From NCBI RefSeq assembly GCF_003467445.1, contig NZ_QSGS01000021.1, forward strand, positions 1 to 26,251: 26,251 bases of DNA, read 5' to 3'. Each line of letters opens with the position of its first letter. Positions within the stretch are counted from its first letter, which is position 1. The notes under the pieces are model-generated. The model was not told the origin of the DNA and ran no database searches. It saw only the letters and a list, made by a program, of their open reading frames with translations. The DNA comes from Exiguobacterium sp. AM39-5BH. Lineage in GTDB: Bacteria > Bacillota > Bacilli > Exiguobacteriales > Exiguobacteriaceae. Shown one piece after another: positions 1 through 8,488 of this stretch. Both the position numbers and the translations under genes were made by a program.

Positions 1-1
1 T

Positions 2-27
2 AAAAATCACCACGCGGGTGATTTTTT
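2..27 (-). terminator. Intrinsic terminator after the acidic-protein gene
   Basis: A 10-bp stem (AAAAATCACC with GGTGATTTTT) closes a 5-nt loop. On the minus strand the stem ends in a run of T. It directly follows, and slightly overlaps, the TAA stop (26-28) of the minus-strand gene, so it probably ends the globin/acidic-protein transcript. The A/T flanks on both sides mean it could work in both directions. Confidence 0.8.
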
Positions 28-388
28 ATTTAAGGCGATCCGCAAGAATCTTCTCGAGCTGTTGCTCCCCGAATTCACGCATCTCTGCTTCGTTTTCTTG
101 GTCATACGTCTCGTCTGTGAAACGCCCGACGAACTCGACTTTCCCGTTCCCGAGTTCACGGAAGACGAGATTTTTACGATCGTTATAGAAGACGACGCGA
201 TACTCTCGTCCATTCTCATGCGGATAGTTGAACACGCCTTTAATATGGTCCATGTTCTTTTCTTCAGGCTGGTCTTCTTCCTCTTCCTCTTCATCCTCAT
301 CGAGAGCGTCGGCGAGGACTGCCGTCGGTTCTACTTCTTCCGTTTCTTCATCAGACAAAACGGCCTCTTTCTTTTCTTCTTCTGTCAT
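26..388 (-). CDS. Small acidic protein of unknown function
   Basis: A 120-residue soluble protein that I do not recognise. Residues 1-45 are extremely acidic (a run of Asp/Glu around 30-40) and probably disordered. Residues 46-120 look like a small folded alpha/beta domain, with alternating hydrophobic and aromatic residues (GVFNYP, YRVVFYNDRKNLVF) and a helical, charged C-terminus. The start is well supported: AAAGGAGG lies 8-9 nt before the ATG. A promoter-like sequence sits just upstream, at the end of the globin gene, and a terminator overlaps the stop codon, so it may be transcribed alone or as the second gene after the globin. There is no signal peptide, membrane segment or cysteine motif. 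It superficially recalls small acidic Bacillota proteins such as the DUF1292 family, but I could not match the key residues and assign no function. Confidence 0.75.
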   Translation of the reverse strand: MTEEEKKEAVLSDEETEEVEPTAVLADALDEDEEEEEEDQPEEKNMDHIKGVFNYPHENGREYRVVFYNDRKNLVFRELGNGKVEFVGRFTDETYDQENEAEMREFGEQQLEKILADRLK

Positions 389-417
389 AAAAAACGACCT
401 CCTTTACTTACTTTCTT

Positions 418-446
418 ATCATACCCGCTTTTCAGAAGGCTGACTA
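418..446 (-). promoter_or_regulatory. Candidate sigma-A promoter for the acidic-protein gene
   Basis: On the minus strand there is TAGTCA (-35, 441-446), a 17-nt spacer and TATGAT (-10, 418-423), about 30 nt before the start codon. The -35 box overlaps the globin stop codon. The matches are 4/6 and 5/6 to consensus, so this is plausible but not proven. Confidence 0.45.
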
Positions 447-824
447 CTCAAAATGGTGCGAGCAGACGCGGACGACGTTCGAGGATGACATGATCAAGCG
501 ATGGAACAGCTGTTGTTTAATCGACTCGGGCGCATCGACCGTTTTGAGCGCTTGCTCCATGCAGCCGAGCCAATGGCCGGCGTGTATCTCCGAAATGGGG
601 TGGTCGCGATGAATCATCGCCAAATTACCGCCGCCACGACGTTCCGTATATAGTTTAGGCCCACCGAGTAGCTGGGTCAAGAACTCGAATTGATGCGCTT
701 TTACCCGTTCTTTGTCGTCTGGAAATAAAGGTAACAGGACCGGATCGGCGTAGACGAGATCGTAGAAAGCGTCCACGAGTTGTTGGACGGCCCGCTCGCC
801 TCCGAATTGTTCATATGCACTCAT
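444..824 (-). CDS. Truncated hemoglobin, group II (YjbI/GlbO type)
   Basis: A 126-residue 2/2 globin, probably cytosolic, binding haem and O2 or NO. It aligns with group II truncated hemoglobins. The N-terminal FYDLVYADPVLLPLFP carries the B10 Tyr (about residue 21). GGPKLYTERRGGGNL matches the family PxLYxxxxGxPxL stretch. LAMIHRDHPI places the proximal His at about residue 72, and HWLGCM supplies the family Trp (G8) at about 85. Length is normal for the family. An ATG at 830 is also in frame, but GAGGGGG lies 7 nt before the ATG at 824 and almost touches the one at 830, so I prefer 824. The gene is divergent from addB and is followed by the acidic-protein gene. In many Bacillota yjbI sits beside yjbH, but no yjbH is seen here. 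Confidence 0.9.
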   Translation of the reverse strand: MSAYEQFGGERAVQQLVDAFYDLVYADPVLLPLFPDDKERVKAHQFEFLTQLLGGPKLYTERRGGGNLAMIHRDHPISEIHAGHWLGCMEQALKTVDAPESIKQQLFHRLIMSSSNVVRVCSHHFE

Positions 825-923
825 TATCATTCCCCCTCATATGTTCAGTCTAATCGATTTTTGATAGAAATGGGACTGAAGAGGGTCGGCTAATTTTCTT
901 ATAGGGGTATGGAGGGATTTCCC

Positions 924-952
924 TCTACAAACGACTCCGAATGGGTCATAAT
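924..952 (+). promoter_or_regulatory. Candidate promoter for addBA
   Basis: TCTACA (924-929), a 17-nt spacer and CATAAT (947-952) lie about 30 nt before the addB start. A small perfect hairpin (GAGGG, loop ATTT, CCCTC, 912-925) overlaps the upstream edge of the -35 box. The boxes match consensus 4/6 and 5/6. Confidence 0.5.
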
Positions 953-983
953 ATAAGAAAAAAGGGAAGGGGTGTTCGCTAAA

Positions 984-3900
984 ATGACAGTTACTTTTCA
1001 TGTCGGGCGTTCCGGAAGCGGAAAAAGCGAATGGATGATGAAACGAATCATTCAAGATTTGAAGCGTGACCCGAGCGGACCGACCATCTATCTACTTGTG
1101 CCAGATCAAATGTCGTTTGAAATGGAACGAAAAATGGCGATGACAGATGGCTTGAACGGGTCGACTCGAGTTCAAGTATTATCGATGCGTCGTCTTGCCT
1201 TTTTGATGATGCGCGATCGAGGCGTCGCGACCGATCAGTTTTTAGATCAGACGGGGACACATCTGCTGTTGCGCCGTGTCGTGGAAATGAACGAGGACCG
1301 GTTGACGTTGTTCCGCCGAACGATGAACCAGTTCGGCTTTTATGAAGAATTGAATCAATTGATCACGCTCCTCAAGCGTGGACTCGTCGATCCTGAACAG
1401 CTACTCCGTTTGAGTGAACGAGATCAACACCGGTCACTAAAGCTGCAAGATCTTTCTATTTTATATGAAGGCTTCTTGACGATGACGGCTGGAAAATCGC
1501 TCCACGCCGAGGATTATTTTAACGTCTTGTTGCAACTGCTACCGGATATCGATTTGGCCGGGACGCGGTTCTATGTGGATGGCTTTAACGAATTTTCCGA
1601 GCAAGAGCTGGCGGTCCTCGTCGCTTTAGCGGAGAAGGCGCCACTCGACGTCCTGTTGACGATCGATCCCGATTCGCTTTATCGGCCTCACCCCGTGTTC
1701 GGGCCGACGCAACGGACGCTCATGCGTTTCAAAGAACTGTTGGCTGAACGTGGTCTTTCGTCGAGCGATCAACTTCATACAGGCTCGCCACGCTTCCAGC
1801 ATTCGAGCCTAGCCTATCTTGAGGCGACGTTCGGTCAAGTGACGGCAGTACCGTACACACGCCCTGATTCCCACGTGGTGTTGCATGCGGCCGTCGACCG
1901 GTCCGTGGAAGTAGAGGCGGCCGTCCGTGAAGTGGTACGGCTCGTCCGTGAGGAAGGGTTCCGTTACCGCGATATCGCTTTCGTGTCGCGTTCGCTCGAA
2001 GCGTACGGCGACTTGGCGACACAAGCTCTTCAAAAAATGGGATTGCCGTTCTTTCTTGATGAGCGGCAACCGATGCTCGATCATCCGGTCGTAGAACTAT
2101 TGAAAGCGACGATTGAGCTCGCGCTCCGTGGCTACCGTGAGGAACCGGTATTTCGGGCACTGAAGACTGAACTGATTCTCCTTGATGCGGAACATCGACG
2201 CACATCGGTCGACCGACTCGAAGCGTTCGTCATCGAGCGAGGCATTAAACATTATCATTGGCATGAAGACTGGTACTTGAAACGTCGGGCTGAGGAAGAA
2301 GCACGGTTGACCGGCGAAGAGCTCGATTTAGAGACGGCGCTCAATCGTTATCGTCAGACTGTGGTGGAGACGTTCGATCCGCTCTTGGCCGATTTGAAGG
2401 CGGCCAAGACGATGCAATCGTATACGCACGCCGTCTATACTTTTTTAGAACGGATTGATGTGGCATCCTGCCTCGCCTATTGGCGTGACGAGGCACTCGA
2501 AGAGGCACGATTATTGGAAGCCCGAGAACATACGCAAGTGTGGGATGCTGTGTTGCACTTGCTCGAACAGTTGGAGGCGGCCGCACCGGATGAGACGCTA
2601 TCGACCGACCTGTTCCTCCAGATGATGGACACCGGACTCGACAGTCTGCGCTATGCGCTCGTTCCGCCTTCCTTAGATCAACTGACGGTCACTGATTACG
2701 TTCGAGGTCGTTTAATCGATAAGAAGGTCGTCTTCTTACTCGGGGCGAACGAAGATCAAATCCCGCTCGTATCAACCCAGTCGAAGTTGTTGACCGACCA
2801 GGACCTCGATTTCATGCACGAGAACGGTGTCCGAGCCGGAAAGGCGACGGAGCATTTATTTGACGATGAGACCTATTATCTATATAAAGCGCTCACAGCA
2901 CCGAGCGATCGTTTGTTCATCAGCTATGCCCTTGTCGATCGGACCGGAAAGGCGATTCAACCGGCGGGTTTCATCGCCGATCTAAAAGCACGTCTCGGAG
3001 GCGGGAAAGTCGTCACGACCCATTTCGCAGAAGCCGGGGAGCACCGTCCGACTGACCAGTTGTCGTTCATCACGAACGTGAATCAAACAGCAGCGGTGAC
3101 GGCGCTTGAACTGCAACGGCTAAGCCGCCATTATCCGATTCAAGACAAGTGGTTCACCGTTTATAACGAATTGCTGAAACATCCGGAAGGCCGTGAGCGA
3201 ATTCGCTTATTGACGAGTGCGCTCTTCTACCAAAACGTCCCCGTCCCGTTGCCGGAAGACGTTGCCAAATCCCTTTATACGAATTCGATTCGGGCTAGCG
3301 TCTCACGGCTCGAGACGTACCAAGCTTGTCCGTTCCGTCATTTCGCTCGCTACGGACTCCGGTTGAAAGAACGTCGTCTCTATCGGCTCGAGGCACCCGA
3401 CATCGGCAACCTCTATCATCGTACGATTGAACACATGTCTCAAACCGTCCAAATGGAAGGTAAGGAGTGGAGAGACGTGACCCGGGAAGAATGTTCGTCC
3501 CTTGCTGAAGCGGCTGTGGAACTTGTCACACCAGAGATTCAAAACGCGATTTTAATGAGTTCGAACCGGTATAGCTATTTGAAAAAGAAATTGACCGACG
3601 TCGTTAGCAAGACGGCAGAAGTGTTGATCGAGCAATCGAAGCGGGATGGGTTCGATCCGATTGCTTTCGAACTCGCCTTTGGTAGCGGTAATTTCCCGCC
3701 GGTATCGTTCACACTCAGTAATGGAGCCACTTGCGAACTCGTCGGTCGCATCGACCGGGTCGACACAGCCTCGATCCATGACCAACTCTACGTTCGAATC
3801 GTCGACTATAAATCGAGCAAACGGGAAATCGACTTTGCTGAGATTTATTATGGTCTCGCCATGCAGATGCTTATTTATTTGAAAGTATTGATCGAACAGG

Positions 3901-4424
3901 CGAGCGCATGGACGCAAGAGAACGTCGCCCCAGCCGCCGCTCTCTATTTCCACGTCCATCGCCCTCTTGTCGCACCGGCCGAGACAGATGCGGACACCGA
4001 ACGCAAAGTACTCGAGTCCTATCAGATGCAAGGGTTACTCGTCGATGATCCCGCTATTCTAGAGGTGATGGACCGAACAGCAAAACTGGATCAGAAAAAG
4101 TCCATCGTCATTCCGGTCAAATATAAGAAAGATGGCACTCTCGACGCAAATACGACAAAAAAAGTCGTTTCACCGCCGCAACTCGAACAATTGATGGACC
4201 ATGCTCTCGGCTTGGCCCAGTCAAGCGTGGAAGGGATGTATGACGGCGAAATCGGGGTGGAGCCGTATGAATACAAAGAACGCCGTCCTTGCCAGACGTG
4301 TCCATTCCAAAGTGTCTGTCACTTTGATGAGGCGCTGTCCAACGAACCCCGCCAATTGAAGAAGTTAGAAAAAGATGACGTCTTGTCAAGATTAGGAGGT
4401 GACGCCGATGAAGTGGACGAATGA
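984..4424 (+). CDS. addB: AddB, subunit of the AddAB helicase-nuclease
   Basis: The 1146-residue AddB (RexB-like) subunit of the AddAB (RecBCD-type) enzyme, which resects double-strand breaks and responds to Chi in Bacillota. The N-terminus holds a Walker A motif (GRSGSGKS, residues 8-15), and the middle is UvrD-like with degenerate helicase motifs. The C-terminus is a RecB-family nuclease: GRIDRVD, then VDYKSS near residue 940, then a Gln-containing helix (LAMQMLIYL). Four cysteines, C782 (QACPF) plus C1103, C1106 and C1112 (CQTCPFQSVC), match the Fe-S cluster known to stabilise this fold. Length is close to B. subtilis AddB (about 1166). A GTG at 972 is in frame, but it overlaps the GGAAGGGG ribosome site; the ATG at 984 gives the canonical MxxxFxxGRSGSGK start. 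The gene overlaps addA by 17 nt, indicating translational coupling. Confidence 0.97.
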   Translation: MTVTFHVGRSGSGKSEWMMKRIIQDLKRDPSGPTIYLLVPDQMSFEMERKMAMTDGLNGSTRVQVLSMRRLAFLMMRDRGVATDQFLDQTGTHLLLRRVVEMNEDRLTLFRRTMNQFGFYEELNQLITLLKRGLVDPEQLLRLSERDQHRSLKLQDLSILYEGFLTMTAGKSLHAEDYFNVLLQLLPDIDLAGTRFYVDGFNEFSEQELAVLVALAEKAPLDVLLTIDPDSLYRPHPVFGPTQRTLMRFKELLAERGLSSSDQLHTGSPRFQHSSLAYLEATFGQVTAVPYTRPDSHVVLHAAVDRSVEVEAAVREVVRLVREEGFRYRDIAFVSRSLEAYGDLATQALQKMGLPFFLDERQPMLDHPVVELLKATIELALRGYREEPVFRALKTELILLDAEHRRTSVDRLEAFVIERGIKHYHWHEDWYLKRRAEEEARLTGEELDLETALNRYRQTVVETFDPLLADLKAAKTMQSYTHAVYTFLERIDVASCLAYWRDEALEEARLLEAREHTQVWDAVLHLLEQLEAAAPDETLSTDLFLQMMDTGLDSLRYALVPPSLDQLTVTDYVRGRLIDKKVVFLLGANEDQIPLVSTQSKLLTDQDLDFMHENGVRAGKATEHLFDDETYYLYKALTAPSDRLFISYALVDRTGKAIQPAGFIADLKARLGGGKVVTTHFAEAGEHRPTDQLSFITNVNQTAAVTALELQRLSRHYPIQDKWFTVYNELLKHPEGRERIRLLTSALFYQNVPVPLPEDVAKSLYTNSIRASVSRLETYQACPFRHFARYGLRLKERRLYRLEAPDIGNLYHRTIEHMSQTVQMEGKEWRDVTREECSSLAEAAVELVTPEIQNAILMSSNRYSYLKKKLTDVVSKTAEVLIEQSKRDGFDPIAFELAFGSGNFPPVSFTLSNGATCELVGRIDRVDTASIHDQLYVRIVDYKSSKREIDFAEIYYGLAMQMLIYLKVLIEQASAWTQENVAPAAALYFHVHRPLVAPAETDADTERKVLESYQMQGLLVDDPAILEVMDRTAKLDQKKSIVIPVKYKKDGTLDANTTKKVVSPPQLEQLMDHALGLAQSSVEGMYDGEIGVEPYEYKERRPCQTCPFQSVCHFDEALSNEPRQLKKLEKDDVLSRLGGDADEVDE

Positions 4425-7400
4425 TCAACAAGCTGCCATTGATACAAGAGGATCACACGTCCTCGTCTCGGCAGCGGCTGGTTCAGGAAAGACGGCCGTA
4501 CTTGTGGAACGACTCGCAAGCCGTCTTTTAGACGAATCGGACGAATTGACAGCCGACCGCATGCTCGTGGTCACATTCACGAACGCGGCGGCGGCGGAGA
4601 TGAAGCGGCGAATCGCCAAGGCGCTCGATGAAGCGCTCCGGAACGATCCGGAAAATACGTATATTCGTAAGCAACGACAAATGCTGAACCGTGCGCTTAT
4701 CACCACGATTCATTCATTCTGTCTCGAAGTGATTCGAGAAAATTATTATTTGCTCGACCTTGACCCGGCATTCAAAATCGCCGAAGAGCGGGATTTAGTG
4801 CTCTTACAGGACGATGTGCTCGAAGACGTGCTCGAAGATGCCTATGGCGAACAAGACCATGCCTTCTTCGCTTTAATTGACGCCTACACATCCGATCGTG
4901 GTGACAGTGAGATTGAAGAGTTGATTCTCGGACTCTATCACTATGCGCGCACGCTGCCGGACCCAGAAGCGTATTTAGACGAGCTCATCTCGTTGTATCA
5001 ATTTGACGGGGACCCAGATGATGAGCAACTGTTAATCGAATTCGGACACTTGCTCTGGGTAGACATCGAGAAAGCGTTACGCCAACTTCGGCGCGTCGCC
5101 ATCGAGCTTCGGCTCGCCGGGTATGAGGCGCAATCTGAGAACGTGCAACAGGCGATTTTGCCGTTCGCGAACCTTGATCCTGACTCGTTCAAGTGGAGCG
5201 AACTCGAGACGTCGGCTCGCAGCGTCAAGTTCGGCACGATGAAATCTGTTCAAAAGAAAGACGAGCATCATGTCTATCATACAGTGTTGAAACCGGCATA
5301 CGATCAAGCGAAAAAGAAATTGAGCGATGCGATTGCACCAGCCAGCACGAGCGGGGCTGACTATTTAGAGGTATTGATGACACAACGTCCACTTGTCGAG
5401 ACGCTTGTGAAGACTGTGCGGACGTTCGGTGCCGCCTATGAGCAAGCGAAACGGGAGCGCGCTTTCGTGGATTTTAGTGACCTTGAACATTATGCACTCG
5501 CCATTTTGCGAGACGGGCAAGAACCGTCTTCGGTCGCGTCGTTATATAAACAACGCTTCGCGGAAGTGTTGATCGATGAGTATCAAGATACAAACGAAAT
5601 TCAAGAAACGATTATCGGGCTCGTCAGCAACGAAATCGAACATGTCGGAAACTTGTTTATGGTTGGGGATATTAAACAATCGATTTATCGGTTCCGTCAT
5701 GCCGAACCGCGTTTGTTTATCGAGAAAGCGACTCGATTTAAACAAGAAGGTTCAGGACAACGGATTGATTTGTCGCAGAACTTTAGAAGCCGTGCCGAAG
5801 TGTTGCATGGCATCAACGACTTGTTCATTCGGCTGATGGATGAAGAAGTGAGTGAAATCGATTACGACGAGGCGGCTCGACTCGTCCCGGGCCGCGAGTA
5901 CGAAGCACTCGAGGCGAATCCTGAACTCATCCTCGTTAACGGGGAGAGCCGGGATCTCTCGAAACAAGAGCTCGAAGGCCGTGCCATCGCCACCCGGATT
6001 TTGGAACTCGTTTCTGGCGAAGAGCCGTTCAAGGTGACTGATGAGACGACCGGCTTGCTACGGTCGTGCGAATATCGTGACATCGTCATCTTGGTCCGTT
6101 CGAAAAAAGAGCGCGTCGAACAGTTGATGGATATTTTGACGCAGTACAACATCCCGGCCTATACCGATTCGGACGGCGGCTATTTCCAAGCGACCGAGAT
6201 TCGGATGATGCTCGCGGTGTTGAAACTGATTGACAACCCGCTCCAAGACATCCCGCTCGCCGGAGCCCTTCGGTCGCCGATGTTCGGTTTCAGTGACCAG
6301 GAACTGGCCAAGATTCGCCTTGAATCGGAAGACTCGTTCTTTGAGGCGCTCAAGGCGAAAGCGGACGATGAGGATGACCTCGGCCTGAAGTGCGGCGATG
6401 TGCTCGACGCGTTGTCGGCGTGGCGCACATTCGCCCGTGACCATAGTTTGTCGGAACTGATTCAACAAGTGTTCAACGACACCGGCTTCTACGATTTCGC
6501 CGGCGGCTTGCCAGGTGGGAAAGGGCGCCAAGAAAACTTGAAGGCGCTCTATGACCGGGCCTTGTCGTATGAACGGAGTGGATACCGCGGTTTGTATCGC
6601 TTCTTGCGTGTGATGGATCGGCTGCAAGACAACGGTGAGGATTTGTCCGAGGCACGTTCGCTCGGCGAAGAAGAGAACGTCGTCCGCATCATGACGGTCC
6701 ATAAATCAAAAGGACTCGAATTCCCGGTCACAATCGTCGCCCAGCTTGGTAAACAGTTCAATAAACGTGACCAAATGCAGCGTGTCATCTTCCATAAACG
6801 GTATGGCATCTCACTCGATGCGATTGACGTCGTGACACGCACAAAAACAGACACGTTCGTCAAAGAGATGATTCGCCGCGACCTTGATGCCACGATGAAA
6901 GCCGAAGAGATGCGTGTCTTATATGTCGCACTTACCCGGGCCAAAGAGAAATTGATTTTGGTCGGGACCATTAGAGAGCCGGGGAAACAGATTCAACAGT
7001 GGTTGCACGTCGAACAGACCGGGATGACCTTATCTGCCGATGCCCGCCGCGAGGCGAAAACGTACCTGGATTGGGTCGCCCCGGCACTGCTGAAACTAGA
7101 GGGAGCTGCTCCGTTCTTGGAACAACTGGGGTTGCCGGTCATTACGCCTCAACAAGAAGCCACGCCGTGGACGTACCGCATCATCGGTGAAGGAGACTTG
7201 GCAGAAGTCGCCACACTCCAAGAAATGATGGCGCAGCTTCATCACGTTAAACAGTTCGAGGCGATTGATTTCCCGGTCAAAGACGAGACGATGATCGCGG
7301 ACTTCGTCCGCAAGGCATTCGCCTATGAATACCCTGCTCAAGCGGCGACGGAGACGGCCGCCAAACAAACGGTCACCGAATTGAAGCGCGCCCTCCAGCT

Positions 7401-8010
7401 CGAACAGGCGGCGTTTGAAGAGACGTTCCGAACGAGCGACACGCCTTATCGTGAGCCGAAATGGAAACAAGCAAAACAGACGGGCGCCGAGAGGGGGACG
7501 ACATTACATCTTATCTTCCAATTGATCAACCCGTCTGAACCGCTCGACCTACAAATCAACCGTTGGGAGATGGAGGGCATGCTCAGCCCGGTCGAGGCCG
7601 AGACGGCACGGCTCGCCACTCCTGAAATCGAGGCGTTCTTCGCATCAGATACGGGTTTAGCGTTAACCTCGGCGCTACAGAAGGGTACCGGATGGCGCGA
7701 ATTGCCATTCACCTACACGGTTCCGGCAGAACGCGTCAATCCGACCGGTTCGTTCACGGACGAACGTGTACTCATCCAAGGGATCATCGACTGTCTGTTT
7801 TATGATGGGGAAACGTACGTGCTGCTCGACTATAAATCGGACGCAGTGCTTTTCGCGAGCGAGTCGAGAGAAGCAGCGAAACAAATGTTGCGTGACCGCT
7901 ATCACGTTCAACTGTTGCTCTACCGTGAGGCGATTGAGGCGATTTGGGGAATCAAGATTGGAAAAACGCTCATTTATTCGCTCGAATTGCAAGAAATCGT
8001 CGCATTGTAA
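4408..8010 (+). CDS. addA: AddA, helicase-nuclease subunit of AddAB
   Basis: A 1200-residue superfamily 1A 3'-5' helicase with a C-terminal nuclease, partner of AddB. Visible motifs in order: the Q-motif region (WTNDQQAAID), Walker A (AAAGSGKTAV, near residue 22-30), VTFTNAAAAEM (Ia), DEYQDTN (Walker B/motif II, near 390), GDIKQSIYRFR (III), LSQNFRS (IV), MTVHKSKGLEFP (V) and LYVALTRAKEKL (VI). The C-terminal RecB nuclease has GTTLHLIFQ, IIDCLF and LLDYKSD near residue 1140, carrying the metal-binding acidic residues. All catalytic residues appear intact. The start is the ATG at 4408, because TAGGAGGTG ends 6 nt before it. Its first 17 nt overlap the end of addB. A strong terminator follows, so addBA is a two-gene operon here with no sbcCD attached. 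Confidence 0.97.
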   Translation: MKWTNDQQAAIDTRGSHVLVSAAAGSGKTAVLVERLASRLLDESDELTADRMLVVTFTNAAAAEMKRRIAKALDEALRNDPENTYIRKQRQMLNRALITTIHSFCLEVIRENYYLLDLDPAFKIAEERDLVLLQDDVLEDVLEDAYGEQDHAFFALIDAYTSDRGDSEIEELILGLYHYARTLPDPEAYLDELISLYQFDGDPDDEQLLIEFGHLLWVDIEKALRQLRRVAIELRLAGYEAQSENVQQAILPFANLDPDSFKWSELETSARSVKFGTMKSVQKKDEHHVYHTVLKPAYDQAKKKLSDAIAPASTSGADYLEVLMTQRPLVETLVKTVRTFGAAYEQAKRERAFVDFSDLEHYALAILRDGQEPSSVASLYKQRFAEVLIDEYQDTNEIQETIIGLVSNEIEHVGNLFMVGDIKQSIYRFRHAEPRLFIEKATRFKQEGSGQRIDLSQNFRSRAEVLHGINDLFIRLMDEEVSEIDYDEAARLVPGREYEALEANPELILVNGESRDLSKQELEGRAIATRILELVSGEEPFKVTDETTGLLRSCEYRDIVILVRSKKERVEQLMDILTQYNIPAYTDSDGGYFQATEIRMMLAVLKLIDNPLQDIPLAGALRSPMFGFSDQELAKIRLESEDSFFEALKAKADDEDDLGLKCGDVLDALSAWRTFARDHSLSELIQQVFNDTGFYDFAGGLPGGKGRQENLKALYDRALSYERSGYRGLYRFLRVMDRLQDNGEDLSEARSLGEEENVVRIMTVHKSKGLEFPVTIVAQLGKQFNKRDQMQRVIFHKRYGISLDAIDVVTRTKTDTFVKEMIRRDLDATMKAEEMRVLYVALTRAKEKLILVGTIREPGKQIQQWLHVEQTGMTLSADARREAKTYLDWVAPALLKLEGAAPFLEQLGLPVITPQQEATPWTYRIIGEGDLAEVATLQEMMAQLHHVKQFEAIDFPVKDETMIADFVRKAFAYEYPAQAATETAAKQTVTELKRALQLEQAAFEETFRTSDTPYREPKWKQAKQTGAERGTTLHLIFQLINPSEPLDLQINRWEMEGMLSPVEAETARLATPEIEAFFASDTGLALTSALQKGTGWRELPFTYTVPAERVNPTGSFTDERVLIQGIIDCLFYDGETYVLLDYKSDAVLFASESREAAKQMLRDRYHVQLLLYREAIEAIWGIKIGKTLIYSLELQEIVAL

Positions 8011-8027
8011 CGTAGACGTTTTGAAGA

Positions 8028-8067
8028 AAAAGGGTTACGGTTATACACCGTACACCCTTATTTTTTG
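8028..8067 (+). terminator. Intrinsic terminator after addA
   Basis: The left arm AAGGGTTACGGT pairs with ACCGTACACCCTT (one bulged base) around a 5-nt loop and is followed by TATTTTTT. It lies about 20 nt after the addA stop and directly abuts the next promoter. Confidence 0.85.
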
Positions 8068-8093
8068 TGATTACGAACTGAATCCGTTAAAAT
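8065..8093 (+). promoter_or_regulatory. Sigma-A promoter of the receiver/kinase operon
   Basis: TTGTGA (8065-8070), an exact 17-nt spacer and TAAAAT (8088-8093) lie about 30 nt before the receiver start codon. The -35 box begins within the T-tract of the addA terminator. Confidence 0.65.
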
Positions 8094-8125
8094 AATGAAA
8101 TGGGATAAAAAATGGAGGAATCGTC

Positions 8126-8488
8126 ATGGTAAAAATTTTACTAGCAGAAGATGAAGAAGTATTGCGGATGCTTGTTTTAGATACATTAGAAGACGAAGGC
8201 TATGACATCGATGAAGCACCGGACGGGCTGGAAGCGTATCGGCTCATCGAGCAGAACGAATATGATCTCGTAATTGTCGATCATATGATGCCGGGCATGA
8301 CTGGTCTTGAGGTTATTGAGAAAGTGCGAAAACTGCCGGGACGTCAACATACGAAAGTGATGATGCTTACGGCAAAGAGCCAACAATCTGATCGTGATTG
8401 CGCGAATGAGATTGGCGTCGATTATTTTATATCCAAGCCGTTCAGTCCACTCGAACTGGTGAAGATTATAGGAGGCATCGTGAATTGA
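8126..8488 (+). CDS. Stand-alone response-regulator receiver domain
   Basis: A 120-residue CheY-like protein consisting only of a receiver domain. The acidic pocket is AEDEE (about residues 7-11), the phospho-acceptor is D52 (IVDHMMPGMTG), followed by T82 (MLTAKS), Y100 and K104 (FISKPF), so all switch residues are present. There is no DNA-binding or enzymatic output domain, so it should act by protein contact or as part of a phosphorelay. ATGGAGGAATCGTC precedes the ATG with a good ribosome site. It is the first gene of an operon with the kinase that follows: its TGA overlaps the kinase TTG start by 4 nt. The kinase is the obvious phosphate donor. I cannot name the pathway; chemotaxis CheY is less likely because no che genes are nearby. 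Confidence 0.93.
   Translation: MVKILLAEDEEVLRMLVLDTLEDEGYDIDEAPDGLEAYRLIEQNEYDLVIVDHMMPGMTGLEVIEKVRKLPGRQHTKVMMLTAKSQQSDRDCANEIGVDYFISKPFSPLELVKIIGGIVN

Noticed and set aside
1048..8095. Many long open frames antisense to addB and addA and their alternative forward frames
   Set aside because: They are shadows of G+C-rich coding sequence; none has a ribosome site with recognisable protein content, while addB and addA are certain.
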